Assembly (NCBI RefSeq): GCF_032104385.1
Contig: NZ_DAMCHJ010000002.1
Span: forward strand, 294,328-358,327
Source of the DNA: Tissierella sp032104385
Lineage (GTDB): Bacteria > Bacillota > Clostridia > Tissierellales > Tissierellaceae
Direction: 5' to 3'
DNA: 64,000 bases
The position numbers were made by a program, and so were the translations under genes. Each line of letters begins with the position of its first letter. The stretch's first letter is position 1. Positions 43,400 to 52,516 of this stretch are shown here, piece by piece. A model generated the notes under the pieces. It was not told the origin of the DNA. It saw only the letters and a list, made by a program, of their open reading frames with translations, and did no database searches.

Positions 43400-44134
43400 T
43401 TAAAATTCATGATTTATATCTATGTTATTAAAATAATTCATTACCCCTACATATATTGACCAAGCTATTTTTTCCTGATATGATTCATCTACTAATAACT
43501 TTTCTTCTATTGTATTTGATAGAAAGCCACACTCAACTAGTGCAGTGGGAATACTAACTTCATTTAATATATATACATCATCTCTTTTTTGTGGCTGCCT
43601 TTTATTATTTTTATCCAATACATTTCTCAATTCTTCTTGTATTATAGATGCTAATTTTTCTCCTTCTAAAGAACCATTTTTATAAAATGTCTGAGCTCCA
43701 TAGTAAGATGATCTGGTGAAACTGTTTAAATGTATGGATATAAGTATTTCACTACCACTATTCTCTATAATTTCTTTTCTCTTTTTTAAATCTTCTGTCT
43801 TCATTTGCCTAAGAGTCTTAGACTCCGATGTATACAAAGCCTTATCTGTTGTCCTAGTCATAAAAACTATTCCACCACTCTGTTCAATCAGCCGTTTTAA
43901 TTTTAATGATATAGCTAAATTTATCTCGTCTTCTTTAATTCCATTTTTACTTACTGCCCCTGGATCCACACCTCCATGACCTGGATCTATAGCGATAATC
44001 TTATTTGATATTGGCAAATAACTTACTGGCATGGTTCTAAATTGCTTTAATAAACTATAGATTAAGATTAAAGTTATAAAGAGTACCAATATCAATATTC
44101 TAATATATCTTTTTTTGATAATAAGTAATTTCAT
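43400..44134 (-). CDS. cwlD: Germination-type N-acetylmuramoyl-L-alanine amidase CwlD
   Basis: 244 residues: one N-terminal membrane segment (about 9-27) then an Amidase_3 domain with zinc ligands in DPGHGG, KEDEINL and SIHLNS, and the catalytic Glu in ALVECGFLSN. Length and location beside the rpsI region match CwlD, which with PdaA makes muramic-delta-lactam in the spore cortex. It lies about 220 bases downstream of rpsI with a repeat element between. Confidence 0.9.
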   Translation of the reverse strand: MKLLIIKKRYIRILILVLFITLILIYSLLKQFRTMPVSYLPISNKIIAIDPGHGGVDPGAVSKNGIKEDEINLAISLKLKRLIEQSGGIVFMTRTTDKALYTSESKTLRQMKTEDLKKRKEIIENSGSEILISIHLNSFTRSSYYGAQTFYKNGSLEGEKLASIIQEELRNVLDKNNKRQPQKRDDVYILNEVSIPTALVECGFLSNTIEEKLLVDESYQEKIAWSIYVGVMNYFNNIDINHEF

Positions 44135-44219
44135 CTTTTCTTATCCCCTCCTATAGAAATATATTGTAATTATACAAAGTATATTCCAAGGAAAAACAGA
44201 TAAATTATTTAGGCATATT

Positions 44220-44327
44220 ACGCAGTTTCACAACTCAAATTTATTTGCTCCCTATCGGTCGCATAAATTTGGTGCTCATTGCGTTTGACCTACATCAGCT
44301 TACTAACGTTCGCTGTATTAGGTCATA
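44220..44327. repeat. Foldable intergenic repeat, copy A
   Basis: Starts ACGCAGTTTCACAACTC and ends TTAGGTCATAAA. An outer ACGCA/TGCGT pair encloses an AAATTTAT/ATAAATTT stem, then GACCTA...TAGGTC brackets a second variable hairpin. About 85% similar to copies at 48662 and 48785 over shared parts by eye. It lies just after the rpsI terminator. Confidence 0.75.
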
Positions 44328-44353
44328 AAAAAAGCACTGGCTATCCAGTGCTT
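44327..44353 (-). terminator. Terminator of rplM-rpsI
   Basis: AAGCACTGG, loop CTAT and CCAGTGCTT with seven T on the minus strand, 5 bases after the rpsI stop. Confidence 0.92.
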
Positions 44354-44357
44354 CCAA

Positions 44358-44750
44358 CTATCTCTTACTAAATTGTGGTGATCTTCTTGCTTTCTTAAGA
44401 CCGTATTTCTTTCTTTCCTTCATTCTTGAATCTCTTGTTAAATGTCCTGCCTTTTTAAGTATAGGTCTTAACTCTTCATCTGATTCAATTAGTGCTCTTG
44501 CTATACCATGTCTAATTGCACCAGCTTGACCTGTGAATCCACCGCCTTCAACATTTACTAAAACATCATATTTATCCATAGTTTCAGTGATAACAAGTGG
44601 TTCTTTTGCAACTACTCTCAAAGTTTCATAATCAAAATATTCATCTATATCTCTTTTATTTATAGTAATATTACCATTTCCTGGTACCAATCTAACTCTT
44701 GCTACAGAAGTCTTTCTTCTTCCTGTTCCCAAAAATTGTATATTAGCCAC
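44358..44750 (-). CDS. rpsI: 30S ribosomal protein S9
   Basis: 130 residues, the usual length. GTGRRKTSVARVRLVPGNG at the N-terminus and the C-terminal KKYGLKKARRSPQFSKR, whose last Arg contacts P-site tRNA. Second gene of the rplM-rpsI unit, 25 bases after rplM. Confidence 0.98.
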   Translation of the reverse strand: MANIQFLGTGRRKTSVARVRLVPGNGNITINKRDIDEYFDYETLRVVAKEPLVITETMDKYDVLVNVEGGGFTGQAGAIRHGIARALIESDEELRPILKKAGHLTRDSRMKERKKYGLKKARRSPQFSKR

Positions 44751-44775
44751 TTACAGTCCTCCTTTCTCGTGAGCA

Positions 44776-45204
44776 TTAAAATTCATATATCTCAGGTTGT
44801 TGAGCTTCGTGATTATGTTCTGCTCCACTATAAACTTTTAACTTTTTAATCATCTTTCTTCCTAGACTATTTTTAGGAAGCATACCTTTTACTGCTAATT
44901 CAATAGCCATTTCTGGTTTCTCTTCCATCATTCTTTTATATGATATTTCTCTCCCGCCTCCTGGATATCCAGTATGGTAGAAATGACTTTTTTGTTCTAA
45001 TTTTTTACCAGTTAATTTAATTTTATCTGCATTTATTATAATAACAAAGTCACCAGTGTCTACATGAGGAGTATATATTGGCTTATTTTTTCCACTCAAT
45101 ATTGTAGCTACCTCTGTAGCTAATCTTCCTAATACTTTGCCTTCTGCATCTATCACATACCATTTTCTATCAACTTCGTTTGTTTTAGCCATAAAGCTTT
45201 TCAT
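44776..45204 (-). CDS. rplM: 50S ribosomal protein L13
   Basis: 142 residues. Family blocks are RKWYVIDAEGKVLGRLA, NKPIYTPHVDTGDFV and MLPKNSLGRKMIKKLKVY. Two ATG codons occur in tandem; the second (45204) is 7 bases from AGGAGG and is preferred. A small A/T hairpin lies in the leader at 45244-45265. Confidence 0.97.
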   Translation of the reverse strand: MKSFMAKTNEVDRKWYVIDAEGKVLGRLATEVATILSGKNKPIYTPHVDTGDFVIIINADKIKLTGKKLEQKSHFYHTGYPGGGREISYKRMMEEKPEMAIELAVKGMLPKNSLGRKMIKKLKVYSGAEHNHEAQQPEIYEF

Positions 45205-45243
45205 CATTTTCCCTCCTTATACCGACGTTGAGTAGTCAAAATT

Positions 45244-45265
45244 AAAAAAGTTCCGGGGCTTTTTT
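45244..45265 (-). terminator. Terminator-like hairpin in the truA-rplM gap
   Basis: AAAAAAG and CTTTTTT pair around an 8-base GC-rich loop. It may end the ecf-truA transcript or attenuate rplM-rpsI. Confidence 0.55.
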
Positions 45266-45316
45266 AAACACTCTAATATATTCTAATACAAGTAATTATC
45301 TATGTCAAGACGTTTT

Positions 45317-46054
45317 TTAAGAGTAATATACTTTTTCTAAAAATAATCCTTGTGGTGGAGCTGTAGGTCCTGCTCCTTTTCTTTTCTTATCTAGAATTAT
45401 CTTAGGTAATTTATCCCCATCAATTTTCCCAAATCCAATGTAAAGTAATGTACCCACAATTATCCTTACCATATTTCTTAAAAAACTATTTCCTTCTATA
45501 CTAAACTCTATTAGCTCTTTATTCTTTTTTATAGATACATCATAGATTGTTCTAATGGTACTATTAACTTCTGAATCAGCAGCCATAAATGAGGAAAAAT
45601 CATGAGTTCCTATTAGATGCTGTGAAGCTTCTATCATTTTATTTATATCAATATCATAGGGTACATGATAGGAGAAATTTCTATATATAGCTCTTGGTAA
45701 TTCTCCATTATATACTATATATTTATATCTCTTTTTTATAGCATCAAATCTTGAATGAAATTTTAAATCTACTTCCTCTGATTCTATAATAGTAATATCA
45801 TCAGGTAATAAAAACTTTAGGGCATATTTATACTTCTCCCCTGGAATACTTGATGTGGTTAAAAAGTTTGCAACCTGTCCTAATGCATGAACCTTACCGT
45901 CAGTTCTCCCAGAACCAATAAGCTTTATTTTTTCTCCTACTAATATTTCTATAGCATCTTCTAATTTTTCTTGTATTGTTATAGCATTTTCTTGTTTCTG
46001 CCATCCAGAATAATTTGTCCCTTCATATTCAATAATAAGCTTAATATTTTTCAT
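45317..46054 (-). CDS. truA: tRNA pseudouridine synthase A
   Basis: 245 residues. The catalytic Asp is in GSGRTDGKVHALGQVANF; FSIEGNSFLRNMVRIIVGTL is the conserved C-terminal block. It makes pseudouridine at positions 38-40 of tRNA anticodon arms. It follows ecfT by 8 bases, the common Firmicute order. Confidence 0.96.
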   Translation of the reverse strand: MKNIKLIIEYEGTNYSGWQKQENAITIQEKLEDAIEILVGEKIKLIGSGRTDGKVHALGQVANFLTTSSIPGEKYKYALKFLLPDDITIIESEEVDLKFHSRFDAIKKRYKYIVYNGELPRAIYRNFSYHVPYDIDINKMIEASQHLIGTHDFSSFMAADSEVNSTIRTIYDVSIKKNKELIEFSIEGNSFLRNMVRIIVGTLLYIGFGKIDGDKLPKIILDKKRKGAGPTAPPQGLFLEKVYYS

Positions 46055-46062
46055 AATTACCC

Positions 46063-46860
46063 CTATATATATTTAATACTTATAATAAATCCAAAAAATA
46101 TAATCATAGATATTAATATTATTATATCTGTTTTTTCTAGCTTTAACTCATTTAACCTAGTCCTATTATCTCCACCTCTATAACACCTTGCTTCCATTGC
46201 TGTAGCAAGTTCATCAGCCCTTCTAAAAGCATTTATAAATAAAGGAACTAATAATGGAACTAAATTTTTTGCTCTGCTCAATATATTCCCAGATTCAAAG
46301 TCAGCACCTCTTGCCATTTGAGCTTTCATTATTTTATCAGTTTCCTCTAATAGAGTGGGAATAAATCTTAGAGCTATGGTCATCATCATAGCTAATTCAT
46401 GAGCTGGTAATCCAATTTTCTTTAATGGTATCAATAGTTTTTCTATTCCATCAGTCAATGCTATGGGCGATGTTGTAAGGGTAAGAAGGGAAGTTCCCGT
46501 AATTAAAAAGATTAATCTTAATGCCATAAAAACAGCTAAATATAATCCCTCTTTAGTTACAACTAAAGGTCCTATTTCAAATAATACTTCTCCCTTGGTC
46601 ATAAAAATATTGATAGAAAAAGTTATTAGTATTATGAATAAAAGTGGTCTTATTCCCTTTAAAATAAATTTTAATGGCACATTTGATATCTTAACTACAA
46701 TAAGGATAAAACTCAATATAAATATATATGGAATAAAGGTATTAATGAAAAACAGAGATGCTATAAATAATGAGATTATAATTATCTTCACTCTTGGGTC
46801 TAATTTGTGAATTATAGTATTCCCAGGAAAATATTGACCTATTGTTATATCTTTAAGCAT
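46063..46860 (-). CDS. ecfT: Energy-coupling factor transporter transmembrane protein EcfT
   Basis: 265 residues with about five membrane helices and the two Ala-Arg-Gly coupling motifs in the C-terminal half: QMARGADFESG and EARCYRGGDNRTR. It joins the two EcfA ATPases to exchangeable vitamin-binding S proteins encoded elsewhere. It overlaps ecfA2 by 8 bases. Confidence 0.95.
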   Translation of the reverse strand: MLKDITIGQYFPGNTIIHKLDPRVKIIIISLFIASLFFINTFIPYIFILSFILIVVKISNVPLKFILKGIRPLLFIILITFSINIFMTKGEVLFEIGPLVVTKEGLYLAVFMALRLIFLITGTSLLTLTTSPIALTDGIEKLLIPLKKIGLPAHELAMMMTIALRFIPTLLEETDKIMKAQMARGADFESGNILSRAKNLVPLLVPLFINAFRRADELATAMEARCYRGGDNRTRLNELKLEKTDIIILISMIIFFGFIISIKYI

Positions 46861-47716
46861 CTTTTTTTCTCCTTAAAAACTCTAATATTTCTTCCTTAGC
46901 TTCATCTACTGTTAATACATCGTCCTTAACGTCATTTCCCTTTTCCTTAAATCTTTTCATAAACTTGGTTATTTGTGGAACCCCTAGACCTATACTTTCT
47001 AATTCTTCTGCTTTTCTAAAGATTTCTCTAGTACTGCCATCCATTTGTAATTTACCTTTATGCATTACAAGTATCCTGCCTACTAATTTTGCCACATCTT
47101 CCATACTATGAGATACTAATATTATTGTAATGCCACCTTTTTGATAAAGTTTCTGAATTTCACCTAAGATTTCATCTCTACCTCTAGGATCCAATCCTGC
47201 TGTTGGCTCATCTAAAACCAATATCTTAGGTTTCATAGCTATTACTCCTGCTATGGCTACTCTTCTCTTTTGTCCACCACTTAATTCAAATGGAGATCTA
47301 TCTTTCAGTTCCTCAAAATCCAAACCTACTAACTCCATAGATTCTTTTACCCTATCATAGATTTCTTCTTCACTAAGACTTAAATTTTTTGGACCAAAGG
47401 CAATATCCTTATATATAGTTTCCTCAAATAATTGGTGCTCTGGATATTGAAATACAAGACCTACTTTTTGTCTAACTTCCTTTAGATTGGCATCCTTTGT
47501 AGTTATATTTATATTATCTATTATAATATTGCCTGAGGTAGGTTTTATCAGTCCATTCAAATGTTGTACAAATGTAGATTTGCCAGAACCTGTATGACCT
47601 ATTAATCCTATAAATTCTCCTTCATCTATTTCTAGATTTATATTGTCAAGAGCCTTTTTTTCAAAGGGAGTATTTGGATTATATATATAATTTAAATTAT
47701 TTATTTTCATCATCAT
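46853..47716 (-). CDS. ecfA2: Energy-coupling factor transporter ATPase EcfA2
   Basis: 287 residues. Walker A GHTGSGKST, Q-loop VFQYPEHQLFEETIYKD, signature LSGGQKRRVAIAG and Walker B ILVLDEPTAGLDPRG. One of the paired ATPases of the group II ECF vitamin importer. It overlaps ecfA1 by 4 bases. Confidence 0.95.
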   Translation of the reverse strand: MMMKINNLNYIYNPNTPFEKKALDNINLEIDEGEFIGLIGHTGSGKSTFVQHLNGLIKPTSGNIIIDNINITTKDANLKEVRQKVGLVFQYPEHQLFEETIYKDIAFGPKNLSLSEEEIYDRVKESMELVGLDFEELKDRSPFELSGGQKRRVAIAGVIAMKPKILVLDEPTAGLDPRGRDEILGEIQKLYQKGGITIILVSHSMEDVAKLVGRILVMHKGKLQMDGSTREIFRKAEELESIGLGVPQITKFMKRFKEKGNDVKDDVLTVDEAKEEILEFLRRKKDA

Positions 47717-48546
47717 AATAATTCCACCAGTTCTTCTATAGATAGTATGTCTTCTTTTATATCTAATCCTTCTTTTCTTAATTCATATACTAATTCAGTT
47801 ACCTGTGGTACATCTAGGCCTAATTCTTTAACTTTATCTACTTGTTTAAATACTTCTTTTGGTGTTCCTTCCATGACTATTTCTCCTTGCTCCATTACAA
47901 GGATTCTATCAGCCTCTACAGCTTCATCCATATAGTGAGTAATTAAAACTATTGTCTTCTTTTCATCTTTATTTAACTTCTTTATGGTGTTCATTACTTC
48001 TATTCTACCTATGGGGTCTAACATGGCTGTTGGTTCATCTAAAATAATACAGTCCGGCTCCATAGCCAAAATTCCAGCGATAGCAATCCTTTGTTTTTGC
48101 CCCCCTGATAAAAGATGAGGTGCATGTTTTTTATACTCTGTCATTTCAACTACTTCTAAAGCTTCATCTACCCTAGTTCTTATTTCTAATGGAGATATGC
48201 CTAAGTTTTCTGGTCCAAAGGCCACATCTTCTTCTACTATTGTGGCAACTATTTGGTTATCTGGATTTTGGAATACCATCCCTGCTTTTTCTCTTATTTC
48301 CCATATTCTTTCTGTATCTTTAGTATTCATACCCATTACATAAACATTTCCATTTGTAGGCATTAAAAGTCCATTCATAAGCTTAGCTAAAGTAGATTTA
48401 CCCGAGCCATTATGACCTAGAATTACTAAAAATTCTCCATTCTTAACCTCTAAGTTAAGTTCTTTTACAGCCTTTTGTATACTATCGTCTATTAATGATT
48501 TATATTCATAGGTAACCTCTTCGATTTTTATCATTGTATTGTTCAT
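47713..48546 (-). CDS. ecfA1: Energy-coupling factor transporter ATPase EcfA1
   Basis: 277 residues. Walker A GHNGSGKST, VFQNPDNQIVATIVEEDVAFGPEN, signature LLSGGQKQRIAIAG and Walker B IILDEPTAMLDPIG. First gene of ecfA1-ecfA2-ecfT-truA. It is separated from rplQ by a repeat-rich gap of 387 bases. Confidence 0.95.
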   Translation of the reverse strand: MNNTMIKIEEVTYEYKSLIDDSIQKAVKELNLEVKNGEFLVILGHNGSGKSTLAKLMNGLLMPTNGNVYVMGMNTKDTERIWEIREKAGMVFQNPDNQIVATIVEEDVAFGPENLGISPLEIRTRVDEALEVVEMTEYKKHAPHLLSGGQKQRIAIAGILAMEPDCIILDEPTAMLDPIGRIEVMNTIKKLNKDEKKTIVLITHYMDEAVEADRILVMEQGEIVMEGTPKEVFKQVDKVKELGLDVPQVTELVYELRKEGLDIKEDILSIEELVELL

Positions 48547-48661
48547 AGTTATACCTCTAATTATTTATTATTTCCATTATCTAATATAACATAAGGATAC
48601 CCTTAATTCAATCTACAATTCACAATCTTACAGTTTTATAGCTTAAATTTGATTAACATTT

Positions 48662-48735
48662 CACAGTTTCGCAACTCAAGTTTATTTACTCGCTATGCTC
48701 ATATGAATTTGGTTCTCGTTGCCTTTGACCTATAT
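48662..48735. repeat. Foldable intergenic repeat, copy B (shorter)
   Basis: CACAGTTTCGCAACTCAAG through CCTTTGACCTATATCAGG, lacking the closing TAGGTC end. It lies head-to-tail 50 bases from copy C, in the same orientation. Confidence 0.65.
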
Positions 48736-48784
48736 CAGGTTTAGATGGCTTCAATTAACTCTGTTGGTTAATGCTGGGTTGTTT

Positions 48785-48894
48785 ACGCAGTTTCGCAACT
48801 CAAATCTATTTGCTCGCTTCGCTCACATAGATTTGGTGCTCATTGCGTTTGACCTACCATCGATTTGCAAAAAACGCAAATCGGGTTAGGTCAT
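48785..48894. repeat. Foldable intergenic repeat, copy C
   Basis: ACGCAGTTTCGCAACTC through TTAGGTCATAAA. The second, variable hairpin here is a perfect CGATTTGC/GCAAATCG stem inside GACCTA...TAGGTC. It lies directly beside the rplQ terminator, as copy A does beside that of rpsI. Confidence 0.75.
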
Positions 48895-48926
48895 AAAATA
48901 AAGGGACTAAGCTTAAACTTAATCCC
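48893..48926 (-). terminator. Terminator of the S10-spc-alpha operon
   Basis: GGGATTAAG, loop TTTAAG and CTTAGTCCC (one G-U pair) followed by TTTATTTTA on the minus strand, 8 bases after rplQ. Confidence 0.85.
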
Positions 48927-48933
48927 CTACCCT

Positions 48934-49275
48934 TTATACTAGTTCTAATATAGCCATTTCTGCTCCGTCTCCACGACGAGGTCCAACTTTTAATACTCTT
49001 GTGTAGCCACCGTTTCTCTCTTGATACTTTGGTCCTATTTCATCAAATAGTTTTTTTACTACATCTTCATCATATACATAAGCTAAAACTTGACGTCTAG
49101 CATGTAAATCTCCTCTTTTTGCTAAGGTTATCATTTTATCTGCCATTCTTTTTGTTTCCTTAGCTCTAGTAACTGTTGTTTCTATTTTTCCGGTTCTCAA
49201 CAAGGATGTTACTAGATTTCTAAGCATTGCTTTTCTTTGATCTGTAGGGCGACCAAGTTTTCTTAACGTTGTCAC
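48934..49275 (-). CDS. rplQ: 50S ribosomal protein L17
   Basis: 113 residues. LGRPTDQRKAMLRNLVTSLL at the N-terminus and YTRVLKVGPRRGDGAEMAILEL at the end. Last gene of the large ribosomal cluster, 23 bases after rpoA. Confidence 0.98.
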   Translation of the reverse strand: MTTLRKLGRPTDQRKAMLRNLVTSLLRTGKIETTVTRAKETKRMADKMITLAKRGDLHARRQVLAYVYDEDVVKKLFDEIGPKYQERNGGYTRVLKVGPRRGDGAEMAILELV

Positions 49276-49298
49276 ATTTATCCCTCCTTCATGCCTTG

Positions 49299-50246
49299 TT
49301 ACTCATCAGATTTCTTTAGACTCAATCCTAATTCAGCAAGTTTTCTTTGTACTTCCTCAAGGGATTTCTTACCAAGATTTCTTACTTTCATCATGTCTTC
49401 CTCTGTTTTTTGTGTTAATTCTTCTACTGTATTTATAGCTGCTCTCTTCAAACAGTTATAACTACGTACTGAAAGATCTAACTCTTCAACAGTCATTTCA
49501 AGAACTTTTTCTTTCTTGTCCTCTTCTTTTTCCACCATTATTTCAACTTCACTAACATGTTCAGTTAGCCCAATAAAAAGATTTAAGTGTTCTGTAAGTA
49601 TTTTTGCTCCTAAAGAAGTGGCTTCATCAGGATCCATAGTTCCATTTGTCCATACTTCTAGAATCAATCTATCATAGTCAGTAATCTGACCTACTCTTGT
49701 ATTTTCTACTGCAAAGTTTACCTTCTTCACTGGAGTAAATGCAGAGTCAACGGGTATAACGCCTACTGGTTGACCTTCTTTTTTATTTCTCTCGGCTACT
49801 ACATAGCCTCTACCCTTTACTAATTCAAGTTCCATGTATAGATTACCATCTTCATTCACGGTAGCAATATGATGATCCTTATTTATGATCTCCACATCTG
49901 GACCTGTAATAATATCTCCTGCTGTTACAACCTGAGACCCCTGTGCCTCAATCCTCAAGGTTACAGGTTCATCAGTGTATATTTTAGCTGCAAGACCCTT
50001 TATATTTAATATTATTTCTGGTACATCTTCCAATACACCTGGTATAGTTGAAAATTCATGTAGCACTCCTTGAATTTTTATTGAAGATACCGCTGCACCT
50101 GGTAATGAAGATAACAACACTCTTCTCAATGAATTTCCTAAGGTTGTACCATAGCCCCTCTCTAGTGGCTCTACCATAAACTTTCCATAACTCTCATCAT
50201 CACTCAACTCTAGAATTTCAATTCTTGGTTTTTCAATTTCTATCAT
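49299..50246 (-). CDS. rpoA: DNA-directed RNA polymerase subunit alpha
   Basis: 315 residues: N-terminal assembly domain (about 1-230, GYGTTLGNSLRRVLLSSLPG) and C-terminal DNA/activator-binding domain (about 245-310, ELDLSVRSYNCLKRAAI and VRNLGKKSLEEVQRKL). Two ATG codons lie close together; the one at 50246 has better spacing to AAGGAGG and gives the usual MIEIEKP start. Confidence 0.98.
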   Translation of the reverse strand: MIEIEKPRIEILELSDDESYGKFMVEPLERGYGTTLGNSLRRVLLSSLPGAAVSSIKIQGVLHEFSTIPGVLEDVPEIILNIKGLAAKIYTDEPVTLRIEAQGSQVVTAGDIITGPDVEIINKDHHIATVNEDGNLYMELELVKGRGYVVAERNKKEGQPVGVIPVDSAFTPVKKVNFAVENTRVGQITDYDRLILEVWTNGTMDPDEATSLGAKILTEHLNLFIGLTEHVSEVEIMVEKEEDKKEKVLEMTVEELDLSVRSYNCLKRAAINTVEELTQKTEEDMMKVRNLGKKSLEEVQRKLAELGLSLKKSDE

Positions 50247-50314
50247 TAACATTAACCCTCCTTAAAATTTGGTTTGTTAAAGTACGAGGGCAACTGATTT
50301 TGTTATGAATACTA

Positions 50315-50938
50315 TTATTTAGAATATAACTCAACGATTAAGTGTTCTTCTACTGGTATATCTATATCCTCTCTAGTTGGTTCAGCTACTATGCTACCCT
50401 TTAATTGATCAATATCCACACTTATCCATTTAACAGTGTTGCCATTATGATTTTCTACTAAACTCTTAATTTTTTCGCTTCCTCTAGTTCTTTCTTTTAT
50501 CTCAACAACATCTCCAACAGAAAGAATTACAGATGGTATATCTACTTTAGAACCATTAACTAAGAAATGACCATGTGTAACTAATTGTCTTGCTTCTGCT
50601 CTTGATGATGCAAAACCCATTCTATATACAACATTATCTAATCTTAGCTCAAGTATTTTAAGTAGATTTTCACCTGTTATTCCTCTCATTTTATCTGCCA
50701 TTATAAAATATTTAACCATTTGAGACTCAGAAATTCCATAGAATCTACGAACTTTTTGTTTTTCTCTAAGCTGCATTCCATATTCTGTTACTTTCTTTCT
50801 TGATTGTCCGTGCTGTCCTGGTGCATAGTTTCTCTTAGCTACTGCACATTGGTCTGTATAGCATCTATCTCCCTTAAGAAATAGTTTCATACCTTCTCTA
50901 CGACACAGTCTGCAAACTGGACCTGTATATCTTGCCAT
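50315..50938 (-). CDS. rpsD: 30S ribosomal protein S4
   Basis: 207 residues. The zinc-type N-terminus is present: Cys9, Cys12, Cys26 and Cys31. An S4 RNA-binding domain follows (about 95-160, LDNVVYRMGFASSRAEARQLV). S4 nucleates 30S assembly. It sits between rpsK and rpoA as in other Clostridia. Confidence 0.98.
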   Translation of the reverse strand: MARYTGPVCRLCRREGMKLFLKGDRCYTDQCAVAKRNYAPGQHGQSRKKVTEYGMQLREKQKVRRFYGISESQMVKYFIMADKMRGITGENLLKILELRLDNVVYRMGFASSRAEARQLVTHGHFLVNGSKVDIPSVILSVGDVVEIKERTRGSEKIKSLVENHNGNTVKWISVDIDQLKGSIVAEPTREDIDIPVEEHLIVELYSK

Positions 50939-50953
50939 CTACTACACCTCCTA

Positions 50954-51352
50954 TTAAACTCTTCTACGTTTTGGTGGTCTACATCCATTATGAGGAATAG
51001 GAGTAACATCTTTAATCATATTTACTTCTAATCCCGTTGCTTGTAAAGACCTAATTGCTGCTTCTCTTCCTGAACCTGGTCCCTTAACGTATACTTCTAC
51101 ACTCTTTAATCCGTGTTCCATAGCTTTTTTAGCTGCTTCTTCAGCTGCCTGCTGTGCTGCATAAGGAGTAGATTTCCTTGAACCTCTAAAACCTAATTGT
51201 CCAGCACTAGCCCATGACAATACATTACCTTGTAAATCTGTTAGGGTAACCATAGTATTGTTGAATGTTGATGAGATATGTGCTTGACCTCTCTCTATAT
51301 TCTTACGTTCTCTTCTTCTAACACGAGTTACTTTGCCTTTTTTAGCTGCCAC
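50954..51352 (-). CDS. rpsK: 30S ribosomal protein S11
   Basis: 132 residues. ERGQAHISSTFNNTMVTLTD, GPGSGREAAIRSLQATGLEV and the C-terminal NGCRPPKRRRV are diagnostic. It forms part of the 30S platform. 18 bases downstream of rpsM. Confidence 0.98.
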   Translation of the reverse strand: MAAKKGKVTRVRRRERKNIERGQAHISSTFNNTMVTLTDLQGNVLSWASAGQLGFRGSRKSTPYAAQQAAEEAAKKAMEHGLKSVEVYVKGPGSGREAAIRSLQATGLEVNMIKDVTPIPHNGCRPPKRRRV

Positions 51353-51370
51353 TTAATTTCCCTCCTTTAC

Positions 51371-51733
51371 CTACTTCTTCTTAGATACCAATCTCTTTGG
51401 ACCTTTTCTTGTTCTAGCATTAGTCTTAGTTCTTTGGCCTCTTACTGGAAGTCCTCTTTTATGTCTCATACCTCTATAACAATTTATTTCTCTAAGTCTT
51501 TTTATATTTAGAGCAACTTCTCTTCTCAAGTCACCTTCTACATGATAACCATCTATAACAGCTCTAAGGCTTGCTACTTCAGACTCTGTTAAATCTTTTA
51601 CCCTAGTGTCTGGATTTACCCCAGCCTTTGCCAATATCTCATTTGCTCTTGGTCTACCAATACCAAATATATATGTTAAACCAACTTCAACTCTCTTGTC
51701 TCTTGGTAAGTCAACACCTGCTATTCTTGCCAT
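51371..51733 (-). CDS. rpsM: 30S ribosomal protein S13
   Basis: 120 residues. ARIAGVDLPRDKRVEVGLTY and the C-terminal RGLPVRGQRTKTNARTRKGP are diagnostic. It contacts P-site tRNA and L5 at the subunit bridge. Confidence 0.98.
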   Translation of the reverse strand: MARIAGVDLPRDKRVEVGLTYIFGIGRPRANEILAKAGVNPDTRVKDLTESEVASLRAVIDGYHVEGDLRREVALNIKRLREINCYRGMRHKRGLPVRGQRTKTNARTRKGPKRLVSKKK

Positions 51734-51785
51734 TAATGTTTACACCTCCTAAAATAAATACATTCGCAAAATAGTGACCTCTCTA

Positions 51786-51899
51786 TTAACCTTGTTTTTG
51801 CTTATGTCTTGGATTTTCACAAATAACCATGACCTTTCCGTGTCTTTTGATTATTTTGCATTTTTCACATATCTTCTTAACTGATGGTCTTACTTTCAT
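51786..51899 (-). CDS. rpmJ: 50S ribosomal protein L36
   Basis: 37 residues starting MKVRPSVKKICEKCK. The zinc ribbon is complete (Cys11, Cys14, Cys27, His32), so this is the zinc-binding form. It lies between infA (16 bases) and rpsM, the normal place. Confidence 0.97.
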   Translation of the reverse strand: MKVRPSVKKICEKCKIIKRHGKVMVICENPRHKQKQG

Positions 51900-51915
51900 T
51901 TAAATCCCTCCTATG

Positions 51916-52134
51916 CTACTTGTTTCGCCAGGTTATTCTGCCTCTAGTCAAATCATAGGGTGACAGTTCAACTGTTACCTTATCTCCAGGAAGTATCCTT
52001 ATATAATTCATTCTCAATTTTCCAGAAATATGGGCTAATATTTCATGACCATTTTCTAGCTTTACTTTAAAAATAGCATTAGGTAAAGCATCTACTACCG
52101 TACCTTCAACTTCAATAACATCAGATTTAGACAT
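51916..52134 (-). CDS. infA: Translation initiation factor IF-1
   Basis: 72 residues, the standard length, forming an S1-type OB fold: SKSDVIEVEGTVVDALPNA, ILAHISGKLRMNYIRILPGD and SPYDLTRGRITWR. The frame is open up to 52158, but the family start is the ATG at 52134, with AGGAGG upstream. Confidence 0.96.
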   Translation of the reverse strand: MSKSDVIEVEGTVVDALPNAIFKVKLENGHEILAHISGKLRMNYIRILPGDKVTVELSPYDLTRGRITWRNK

Positions 52135-52164
52135 TAGGTTTTCGAACCTCCTGTTCAAACAAAT

Positions 52165-52446
52165 TTAGAAACTCTTATTGAAAGGTTCTAATAATTTTCT
52201 TATATATGCATTATTAATTTTAATTTTATTATCTAATTTATACTGTAGTTCGGATAAAACAGTATTATAAATAATCAAATGTTTTAACTTTTTCTGTTTT
52301 GGATTGTCAAGTTTTCTTAAACTGCCATCTACAATCAATACATTTTGACTGTCTATAATGTCCAGTACTAAGAAAACTTTTCCTTTATCCCTTCCAGCTC
52401 TCGACTTAACCACCTGACCGACGGCTATGTCGTCACTTAAATCCAT
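52165..52446 (-). CDS. KOW-domain RNA-binding protein
   Basis: 93 residues with an N-terminal KOW motif (IAVGQVVKSRAGRDKGKVFLVLD). It belongs to the L14e-like small protein found between map and infA in Clostridia. Role in ribosome or RNA metabolism is presumed. Here it directly follows adk because map is absent. Confidence 0.88.
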   Translation of the reverse strand: MDLSDDIAVGQVVKSRAGRDKGKVFLVLDIIDSQNVLIVDGSLRKLDNPKQKKLKHLIIYNTVLSELQYKLDNKIKINNAYIRKLLEPFNKSF

Positions 52447-52516
52447 TATAAATTCACCTCTTTATAATAGCTTATTAAAAACGCTGGTTCCTTTACGAAA
52501 GGTATTACCTTCCTCA

